From: Bacteroidales bacterium
Lineage (GTDB): Bacteria; Bacteroidota; Bacteroidia; Bacteroidales; VadinHA17
Length of the DNA: 8,121 bases
Direction: 5' to 3'
NCBI GenBank assembly: GCA_025455505.1
Contig: JALOMK010000088.1
Span: 1 to 8,121, forward strand
The position numbers and the translations under genes were made by a program. The notes beneath the pieces were generated by a model, which ran no database searches, had not been told where the DNA came from, and saw only the letters and a program-made list of their open reading frames with translations. This document shows, one piece after another, positions 1 through 5,158 of this stretch (positions are counted from its first letter, which is position 1; every line of letters begins with the position of its first letter).

Positions 1-45
1 TCGTGTAAACATATTTTTATTCCTGTCAAAATTAAACTTAAAGGA

Positions 46-53
46 TAAATTTG
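46..53 (+). promoter_or_regulatory. Predicted Bacteroidota -7 box for the phosphatase gene
   Basis: TAAATTTG matches the Bacteroidota -7 consensus TAnnTTTG at every fixed position and lies 23 bases before the ATG at 77. The expected -33 element about 20 bases upstream is poor: CTG at 23-25 instead of TTG. The box is followed by the leader TAATAAACC (57-65). Confidence 0.45.
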
Positions 54-76
54 CGCTAATAAACCGCCAGTTCCTC

Positions 77-847
77 ATGCAAAACAATACAGGATCTTTA
101 AAATTATCGTCGCTGCCAAATTTCAGGGACCTTTGTACAGCTGATAAAAGCGATGGCGCCCGCCTGAAAAGAGGCCTGTTATACAGGTCGGCTAATCCTG
201 ACAGGATATCGGGAAGGGATTCCCGTAGGCTTGAGGCTATCGGCATCCGGACTGTAATCGACCTCAGGGCGCCTCATGAAGTAAAGATTCGCCCGGGCAG
301 ACTGGGTAGTGCCGAGCGCATAAACCTGCCTCTTGATTTCCAGGGAAAGACAAGGGAAAAGCTTACTCCCATACTAAGGCAGAAAGAATACAGGGATGAG
401 GTTACAAAAATATCAGAGTGGCTTTATAATGAAATTACAGATGCCGCGGTTCCCGTGTTCAGGGCAATCGCCGAAAAGATCCTTAAAGAAGACAGCCTGC
501 CCATGCTTGTACACTGCCAGGTCGGCAAGGACAGGACAGGAATCGTATCGGCCCTGCTTCACCTTGTTGCCGGAAGCTCGCGTGAAGCAATTATAAGCGA
601 CTTTATGAGGTCAAATGACGAACTTCTTCCGTTTTTCAGGAAAATGCTGCTCTGGCAAAGAATTAGGCACCTTGGCTTCTTTCCGCATGAAGCCGTATTG
701 TTCGCCGTGCAGGTAAGGCATAACAATATTGAAGCAGTTCTCGACAGGGTGGGAGGAAAATACGGGGGCGTGGAAGGCTACCTTGCAGCCGGCGGATTTG
801 ACATATCACGGTTTAATGAGCTGAGGCACAAGATATCCGGAGATTGA
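77..847 (+). CDS. Tyrosine-protein phosphatase family protein (CX5R type, Y_phosphatase3-like)
   Basis: A 256-residue cytoplasmic protein; no signal peptide or membrane segment is visible. The catalytic loop HCQVGKDRTG (residues 146-155) is a complete CX5R phosphatase signature: Cys147 would be the nucleophile and Arg153 the phosphate-binding residue. The GKDRTG version, with Lys and Asp after the Gly, is typical of the MptpB/LipA-like group (Pfam Y_phosphatase3). Those enzymes remove phosphate from phosphotyrosine and sometimes from phosphoserine/threonine or phosphoinositides. Other family hallmarks are the N-terminal NFRDL (15-19), the YRSANP segment (36-41) and IDLR (61-64), where an Asp precedes a conserved Arg. 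Length is normal for the family. The ATG at 77 is chosen because it sits 23 bases after a -7 box and directly precedes the first conserved block. The true substrate cannot be told from sequence, and neighbours do not suggest one. The family assignment is firm; the physiological role is open. Confidence 0.9.
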   Translation: MQNNTGSLKLSSLPNFRDLCTADKSDGARLKRGLLYRSANPDRISGRDSRRLEAIGIRTVIDLRAPHEVKIRPGRLGSAERINLPLDFQGKTREKLTPILRQKEYRDEVTKISEWLYNEITDAAVPVFRAIAEKILKEDSLPMLVHCQVGKDRTGIVSALLHLVAGSSREAIISDFMRSNDELLPFFRKMLLWQRIRHLGFFPHEAVLFAVQVRHNNIEAVLDRVGGKYGGVEGYLAAGGFDISRFNELRHKISGD

Positions 848-874
848 CTTCCATCAGGACATTTCATAACTTTA
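844..874 (+). promoter_or_regulatory. Predicted promoter of the small membrane-protein gene
   Basis: TTG at 844-846 (overlapping the stop codon of the preceding gene), a 20-base spacer, then TAACTTTA at 867-874, which matches TAnnTTTG except for the last base. The expected start of transcription falls near 881, about 13 bases before the ATG at 894, leaving a very short leader containing TAATAAACC. Spacing fits the Bacteroidota pattern; the box could also be chance in A/T-rich DNA. Confidence 0.4.
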
Positions 875-893
875 CATAATAAACCTATTGTCC

Positions 894-1337
894 ATGGGAT
901 TGAAACTTTTACTCCTGGCCATATTCGGCCTTGCAATGGCTCATTTTGAGGGAGTTGTTGTAGTTTACCTCAGGAAAGCCATCGGAATGACCGATACGGA
1001 TGGCAATAAGGAAACCCTTGAGAAGGTACCCGGAAGATTGATCAGGATAGAGATGACACGGGAAGCTGCAACAATTGTAATGCTGGTTGCAATAGCCCTT
1101 CTGACGGGTGAAACCTGGACAGAGAAGGGCATTTTCTTTCTCTGGACTTTTGCCTTCTGGGACCTGTTCTATTACGTGTCGCTGTACATACTGATAAAAT
1201 GGCCTCCCTCGCTTAAAACCACAGATGTGCTTTTCCTGATACCTGTGCCATGGATTGCACCGGTATGGTTTCCCGTTCTTGTATCATCACTTACTATCCT
1301 GGCTATTGCCGTGCTGTGGATAGGCGGATTTGTTTAG
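894..1337 (+). CDS. Small multi-pass inner-membrane protein of unknown function
   Basis: A 147-residue, highly hydrophobic protein with about four membrane segments, roughly residues 3-26, 57-72, 79-101 and 110-146 (the last probably two passes or a re-entrant pair). Charged or polar residues sit inside or at the edges of the segments: AHFEG (16-20) in the first, the TREAATIVML block (55-64) opening the second, and FWDLFYY (88-94) in the third. A WPPSL loop and the PVPWIAPVWFP segment follow. Buried His/Glu/Arg/Asp residues hint at a conserved functional core rather than a simple anchor, but I do not recognise a named family. The start is taken as ATG 894; an in-frame TTG at 888 would add two residues but is less likely. 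A promoter-like sequence precedes it, so it may be transcribed separately from the phosphatase gene 46 bases upstream. Enzyme, transporter or accessory roles are all possible. Confidence 0.8.
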   Translation: MGLKLLLLAIFGLAMAHFEGVVVVYLRKAIGMTDTDGNKETLEKVPGRLIRIEMTREAATIVMLVAIALLTGETWTEKGIFFLWTFAFWDLFYYVSLYILIKWPPSLKTTDVLFLIPVPWIAPVWFPVLVSSLTILAIAVLWIGGFV

Positions 1338-1408
1338 TGCGAATCCGGGGTGATGCTAATAAATGAAGGCTCCCTGACGTTAATAAATAAACCAATCATG
1401 ACCACGAT

Positions 1409-2263
1409 ATGAAACACATCAGCCTTCTTCTTTTTTCAGCTCTAGTTTTGTTGCTTTCGTGTTCCAAAGATGATGACGGGGTTTCAGCCGACGGCTTTAT
1501 AATCGACCACAACAATACAAAACTGTCATCCATACCGGCGGAATGGGTAACGAAGGCAAAGCAGAACCTGCACATAGCTTACGGGCACACTTCGCACGGT
1601 AGCCAGCTCACAGAGGGCATGACAGGTCTTGCAACATTCAAGGGTTCAGCTTATGCCTGGAACAACGGGGGCAGCAGCGGTGCGCTCGACCTGCATGATT
1701 ATGCAATGGAAGGCGACCTTGGGAATCCCGACTTCACAACCTGGGCGGCCAGGACCAGGAACTATCTCGCCGCCAACAGCGATGTAAATGTAATTATATG
1801 GTCGTGGTGCGGGCAGGTGTCATGGGCTTCGGAAGCTGACATAAACACCTATCTCGGACTTATGACTGACCTTGAAGCTGACTTTCCCGGCGTAAGGTTC
1901 ATATATATGACCGGTCATCTCGATGGAACCGGAACTGCCGGAACCCTTCATCTCAACAATGAAAGGATAAGGAAGTACTGCAGGGATAATGAAAAGATAC
2001 TGTACGATTTCGCCGATATCGAATCGTATAATCCCGACGGAGCTGCCTTTCTTGCAAAGAAGGCGAATGATGCCTGTGAGTACGACACAAACAATGACGG
2101 GAGCCTCGATGGAAACTGGGCTATTGAATGGCAGAACAGCCATACCCTGAATACAGACTGGTACCAGTGTGGTGCGGCTCATACCCAGCCCCTGAACGCA
2201 AACCGGAAAGCCTATGCAGCATGGTGGCTGTGGGCACGGCTTGCGGGCTGGGATGGGAATTAG
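1409..2263 (+). CDS. Putative surface lipoprotein, SGNH-hydrolase-like, function unknown
   Basis: A 284-residue exported protein. Residues 1-17 form a lipoprotein signal peptide ending in the lipobox LLSC, with Cys18 to be lipidated. The next residues, SKDDD, match the Lys-acidic-acidic type of signal that sends Bacteroidota lipoproteins to the cell surface. The mature protein has conserved-looking blocks: AYGHTSHGSQ (57-66), IIWSWCGQ (129-136), YMTGHLDGTG (166-175), DFADIESYNPDG (200-211) and CGAAHTQPLN (254-263). Their order resembles an alpha/beta hydrolase fold of the SGNH/GDSL kind, but the classical GDS and DxxH motifs are not clearly present, so this is inference. Residues 226-234 (DTNNDGSLD) have the spacing of a calcium-binding EF-hand or dockerin-like loop. 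No clear promoter was found in the 71-base gap after the membrane-protein gene, so it may be co-transcribed with it. An enzyme acting on polysaccharide esters is one possibility; no substrate can be assigned. Confidence 0.8.
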   Translation: MKHISLLLFSALVLLLSCSKDDDGVSADGFIIDHNNTKLSSIPAEWVTKAKQNLHIAYGHTSHGSQLTEGMTGLATFKGSAYAWNNGGSSGALDLHDYAMEGDLGNPDFTTWAARTRNYLAANSDVNVIIWSWCGQVSWASEADINTYLGLMTDLEADFPGVRFIYMTGHLDGTGTAGTLHLNNERIRKYCRDNEKILYDFADIESYNPDGAAFLAKKANDACEYDTNNDGSLDGNWAIEWQNSHTLNTDWYQCGAAHTQPLNANRKAYAAWWLWARLAGWDGN

Positions 2264-2269
2264 CCGGGC

Positions 2270-4459
2270 TTACTCCGAGATCTCGTAAACTGCACTTGTC
2301 AGTGGTGTCGGAGACCCGGCATTTATCCCTATTTTCATCAGGTAATCACCCGAGTAGCTTCTCCCGGAGTCTGGAGGCCCCATCCTCCTGGCTTCGGAAA
2401 ATATGTTGATCTCCTGAATCCTGTATGTCTTTGCCGGATCGAGCCCTTGCAACCTGACCTTCCCGAAGGTCTCGCCGTAGCGTGCATTAAGGGTATATGC
2501 AAAGAGGACAGCTTTTGTTTTTGACTCATTGACATACATCAGCACCGCCCTGTCCGATTCATAGGGAGATACCAGCCTGTAAAGGTCGCCTTTCCAGATC
2601 ACTTCGCTCAAACGCCTGTAATTTGCAATTGCATCCTGGCTGAACTTCAGCTCTTTTTCGTTGAGCTCGTTAACCTGGATGTCATAGCCCATTTTCCCCA
2701 TCATTGCAACATCGGTCCGGAACTTTAGCGATTGCTTTCCCCATGATGTAATGTGGTTGCACACTGAAACCGAGGGGAAGAAATACGAATATCCCCACTG
2801 AATGTATATCCTTTCGAGCGGATCGGTATTGTCGCTCGCCCAGAACTCGGTGAAATACTTAAGGGCTCCATAGTCGACACGGCCCCCGCCACCTGAACAG
2901 AGCATTACCGGGAGCCGGGGATATTTCTTCCTGAGTTTTTCAAGGACGCTGTAGAGGTTATTAACGTAATCAACGTACAGGTGCGACTGCCTGTCTTTCA
3001 GGTATGCAGAATACGGATTCATTATCATGCTGTTGCAGTCCCACTTTATAAAGGCTATCCCCGGGTATTTTGTCAGCATCCCGTCGACAGTTGAATAGAC
3101 GAAGTCCATTACCTCAGGATTTGAAAGGTCGAGCACAAGCTGGTTCCTGTAATAGACTTCCTGCCTGTTGGGGAACTTCAACACCCATTCGGGATGCTTC
3201 TCGTAGAGTTCGCTTTTTGGGTTCACCATTTCGGGTTCTATCCATATGCCGAACTTTACACCCTTTGCATCTGCTTCCTTCACAAGGTATCCAAGGCCGT
3301 TCGGAAGCTTTGCCTTGTTCTCCTGCCAGTCGCCGAGCCCGGCCATGTCGTTGTTTCGGGGATATTTGTTTGCAAACCAGCCGTCGTCGAGCAGGAAGAC
3401 ATCGAGTCCCATCTTTTTTGTATCATCAAGGAGACCTGCCAGTTTCTGTTCGTTAAAATCAAAATATGTTGTCTCCCAGTTATTCAGTAGTGTCATCCTC
3501 TGCCCGTTGCCGTCGAGGAGTCCGTAGTTGCGCGCCCAGGCATGAAGATTCCGGCTGGCAGCCCCTTTACCGGTACTGCTAAATGTGAAAATGAAAGAAG
3601 GAGTTTTGAAAGATTTCCGGGGATAAAGCATATACTCCGAAGCAAAAGGATTAATGCCTGACCTAATGCGCAGCGTATTTAGCTCGTCGATCTCGAACAT
3701 GAACTGAAAATTGCCTGACCATCCGAGCGTTCCGGCAACAACATCCCCTTCGTTCTCCCCGGCTTTGCCGTTAAGCGAAAGCATGAATACCGGTGTCTGG
3801 TACATATGTGCCCTGGTTCCCAGTTTTGTGTCGATTATTTTGATACCGCTCGTCAACTGGGTCTCGACAGATTTCATCTCCTCGGCCCAGTCGCCGTGGA
3901 ACTGGGCGAGCCAGTACGATCCGGCGTCAAAATTCAGCATGGATGAGGCATACAGGAAGATTGTTACAGGTTTCGCCTCGTTATGGACAATTTCTGTCCA
4001 CTGTTCGATTACATCTTCTTTCGAAAATGCGGTTATGTGCAATGTAACATTAACATTGTATATCGTGTCGGATAGCATAATATGCATGTTAGTGCGGTTT
4101 GCATCCGGTTTGTCGGTGGTGTATCCCCTGTAAATAAGGTCGAGCGAAGGATTGCCGTCGTTGTGGGTAATTCGTATGGCCGGCTCGAACAGGCTTCCTG
4201 CGCCATAACCAGGGTATGCCTGCAACTCCCTGGTCCTCGACTGAAGAATTGCATCGGGAGATGACAGTTTTTTCCCAAGATAGGCCTGGTAAAGCCTGCC
4301 ATCGCGTCCGCTTACCCTGTATATAAGATGAGTATTCGCCGTAGATACAGTTACAAGCTGGTCCTGCGGCCGGTTTGAAATGGAGGCAGTGCCCGGCTGC
4401 TGTCCAGCCAGTGTGCCTGCCAGCAGGATAAGCATGCTGGCAATAATGAGCTTTTTCAT
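2270..4459 (-). CDS. Secreted alpha-galactosidase, glycoside hydrolase family 36
   Basis: A 729-residue protein with full GH36 architecture: signal peptide (about 1-19, ending LAGQQ), an N-terminal beta-sandwich domain (about 25-310), a catalytic TIM barrel (about 320-640) and a small C-terminal beta domain. Barrel motifs are intact: NNWET (326-330), LLDDGWF (356-362), IWIEPEMVNP (405-414), IKWDCN (471-476) with Asp474 the expected nucleophile, CSGGGGRVDYGAL (521-533), and SDNTD (542-546) containing the acid/base Asp (Asp543 or Asp546). The family hydrolyses terminal alpha-1,6-galactose from raffinose, melibiose and galactomannan-type oligosaccharides with retention of configuration. The signal peptide suggests a periplasmic enzyme, though a surface location is not excluded. 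Length matches the family. It has its own promoter-like sequence and stands alone: no transporter, SusC/SusD pair or other glycosidase is in the window. It converges on the lipoprotein gene. The GH36 call is very secure; exact substrate is inferred. Confidence 0.95.
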   Translation of the reverse strand: MKKLIIASMLILLAGTLAGQQPGTASISNRPQDQLVTVSTANTHLIYRVSGRDGRLYQAYLGKKLSSPDAILQSRTRELQAYPGYGAGSLFEPAIRITHNDGNPSLDLIYRGYTTDKPDANRTNMHIMLSDTIYNVNVTLHITAFSKEDVIEQWTEIVHNEAKPVTIFLYASSMLNFDAGSYWLAQFHGDWAEEMKSVETQLTSGIKIIDTKLGTRAHMYQTPVFMLSLNGKAGENEGDVVAGTLGWSGNFQFMFEIDELNTLRIRSGINPFASEYMLYPRKSFKTPSFIFTFSSTGKGAASRNLHAWARNYGLLDGNGQRMTLLNNWETTYFDFNEQKLAGLLDDTKKMGLDVFLLDDGWFANKYPRNNDMAGLGDWQENKAKLPNGLGYLVKEADAKGVKFGIWIEPEMVNPKSELYEKHPEWVLKFPNRQEVYYRNQLVLDLSNPEVMDFVYSTVDGMLTKYPGIAFIKWDCNSMIMNPYSAYLKDRQSHLYVDYVNNLYSVLEKLRKKYPRLPVMLCSGGGGRVDYGALKYFTEFWASDNTDPLERIYIQWGYSYFFPSVSVCNHITSWGKQSLKFRTDVAMMGKMGYDIQVNELNEKELKFSQDAIANYRRLSEVIWKGDLYRLVSPYESDRAVLMYVNESKTKAVLFAYTLNARYGETFGKVRLQGLDPAKTYRIQEINIFSEARRMGPPDSGRSYSGDYLMKIGINAGSPTPLTSAVYEISE

Positions 4460-4486
4460 TGTTAAGTTCTGTTAAAAATGTAACAA

Positions 4487-4519
4487 TAAAGGTAAGAAAC
4501 ATATTATGCTTTCCGCAAA
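4487..4519 (-). promoter_or_regulatory. Predicted promoter of the alpha-galactosidase gene
   Basis: On the reverse strand, TTTG (4519-4516) is followed after 21 bases by TACCTTTA (4494-4487), matching TAnnTTTG except for the last base. The -7 box ends 27 bases before the start codon at 4459. Spacing and position agree with Bacteroidota promoters. No operator-like repeat is evident beside it. Confidence 0.4.
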
Positions 4520-4524
4520 TCGGG

Positions 4525-4532
4525 TAATTTTG
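4525..4532 (+). promoter_or_regulatory. Orphan -7-like box on the forward strand
   Basis: TAATTTTG is a full match to TAnnTTTG, pointing away from the alpha-galactosidase gene and toward the decayed DUF5916 fragment. No TTG is found at the usual distance upstream (around 4502-4505), and no intact gene follows for over 600 bases. It may be a leftover promoter of the lost gene, or chance. Confidence 0.2.
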
Positions 4533-4596
4533 AAAGTGGATTCCCGGGATCCGTAATATTTGAAAATGCCCTGGTTTTGTATCCCTGCATGCCAGA

Positions 4597-4642
4597 GTTC
4601 TGAATTATGTTACAGGGCAAGCCTGGTTCTGAAATATGTTAC
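4597..4642 (+). repeat. Two-copy direct repeat, 29-bp period
   Basis: GTTCTGAATTATGTTAC (4597-4613) recurs as GTTCTGAAATATGTTAC (4626-4642): 16 of 17 bases identical, starts 29 bases apart. Each copy is followed by a G-rich triplet. The second copy ends only a few bases before recognisable DUF5916 coding homology begins (about 4648), so the repeat sits on the break point of the pseudogene. Spaced multiple end-repeats occur in some insertion sequences such as the IS21 family, so a remnant of a mobile-element end is possible, but no transposase is present. Confidence 0.6.
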
Positions 4643-4647
4643 GGTGT

Positions 4648-5044
4648 ATGCCCGGGCTCGAACTGAATGACCTTGGTTATATTAACTATGCAGACCAGGT
4701 GAACCAGGAAAACGAAGTGAGTTATTTTGTCAACCAGCCTGTTTCGATATTCAGGACATACAATATAACCCTTGAACAATTCAACAACTGGAATTTCAAC
4801 GGCACCTGGCTGGGATCGGGCGGACATCTTTCATTCACTTCGGAATTCAGGAAACAGTGGACTTTTGCAGCAAATCTTATATTCCATTCAGGAGCATATG
4901 ATACAAGAATACTAAAGGGGAGGCTATGACATAATGATGCCGTACAGCTTTACAAGCTTCGGGAGTGTCGGGACGAATTCAGCAAAGAAGGTCACAGCCC
5001 ACCCTGGATACAGGTATGAGGCAGGAGCAGGCCGCTTCCTTTAA
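4648..5044 (+). pseudogene. Fragment of a DUF5916-family outer-membrane protein gene, cut at both ends and frameshifted
   Basis: About 130 codons resemble the C-terminal beta-barrel part of DUF5916 proteins. Frame 1 reads PGLELNDLGYINYADQ, then an FRTY segment, WNFNGTW and FHSGAYDTRILKG, before a stop at 4927-4929. Removing one G from the GGGG run at 4917-4920 restores one continuous frame reading LKGGYDIMMPYSFTSFG and then NSAKKVTAHPGYRYEAG, up to TAA at 5042. Family members have the same succession: an NPG/ADQ strand, a WNF strand, a DTR-LRGG turn, and a KKV strand. The fragment lacks signal peptide, CBM9-like domain and roughly the first two thirds of the barrel. A stop at 4630 closes the frame upstream, and the C-terminal barrel strands are also missing. 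It differs clearly from the intact DUF5916 gene downstream, so it is the relic of another subtype rather than a recent copy. An expressed 97-residue peptide from ATG 4636 is possible but unlikely to be functional. Confidence 0.75.
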
Positions 5045-5063
5045 GGTTTGCAGGTTGAGGGAG

Positions 5064-5108
5064 ACATGTTAATAAATGTTGTTAAACACTTTTTAACTTA
5101 TTACATGT
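5064..5108. repeat. 45-bp A/T-rich imperfect inverted repeat (nested hairpin)
   Basis: Outer arms ACATGTTAATAA (5064-5075) and TTATTACATGT (5098-5108) are complementary apart from one bulged T. Inside them lies a perfect 6-bp stem, GTTAAA (5081-5086) and TTTAAC (5092-5097), with a 5-base loop. It begins 20 bases after the end of the pseudogene and ends 50 bases before the next start codon. It could be a bidirectional terminator, an operator for the downstream gene, or the edge of a lost element. It lacks the GC-rich stem and T-tract of a classical terminator. Confidence 0.5.
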
Positions 5109-5129
5109 TCCCGGAAAAAAATTATTGAT

Positions 5130-5137
5130 TTTCTTTG
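5130..5137 (+). promoter_or_regulatory. Weak -7-like box before the DUF5916 gene
   Basis: TTTCTTTG differs from TAnnTTTG at one fixed base and ends 21 bases before the ATG at 5159, the same distance seen for the better boxes in this window. No good -33 TTG is visible at the expected place. Directly before the ATG is TAATAAA (5152-5158), a Bacteroidota-style leader in place of a Shine-Dalgarno sequence. Confidence 0.2.
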
Positions 5138-5158
5138 TACACTTACTAACCTAATAAA

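Noticed and set aside
888..893. TTG start two codons upstream of ATG 894 for the membrane-protein gene
   Set aside because: It adds only two residues; ATG 894 is a stronger start, sits 8 bases after the TAATAAACC leader and gives a normal hydrophobic N-terminus.
1398..1412. Four-codon upstream frame (ATG 1398) overlapping the lipoprotein start
   Set aside because: Very short and explained by chance; no arrested-peptide or attenuator features are visible.
1820..2182. 120-residue reverse-strand frame inside the lipoprotein gene
   Set aside because: It is antisense to a well-supported gene and shows no recognisable motif or leader.
3070..4302. Several open frames on both strands inside the alpha-galactosidase gene
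   Set aside because: They overlap a complete GH36 gene with all motifs, show low-complexity Ser/Pro/Arg-rich composition typical of shadow frames, and have no recognisable domains.
4597..4642. CRISPR array
   Set aside because: Only two 17-base copies with a 12-base gap, too short and too few for repeats and spacers, and no cas genes.
4639..4827. 62-residue reverse-strand frame over the DUF5916 fragment
   Set aside because: The forward strand carries the family similarity; the reverse frame is its shadow.
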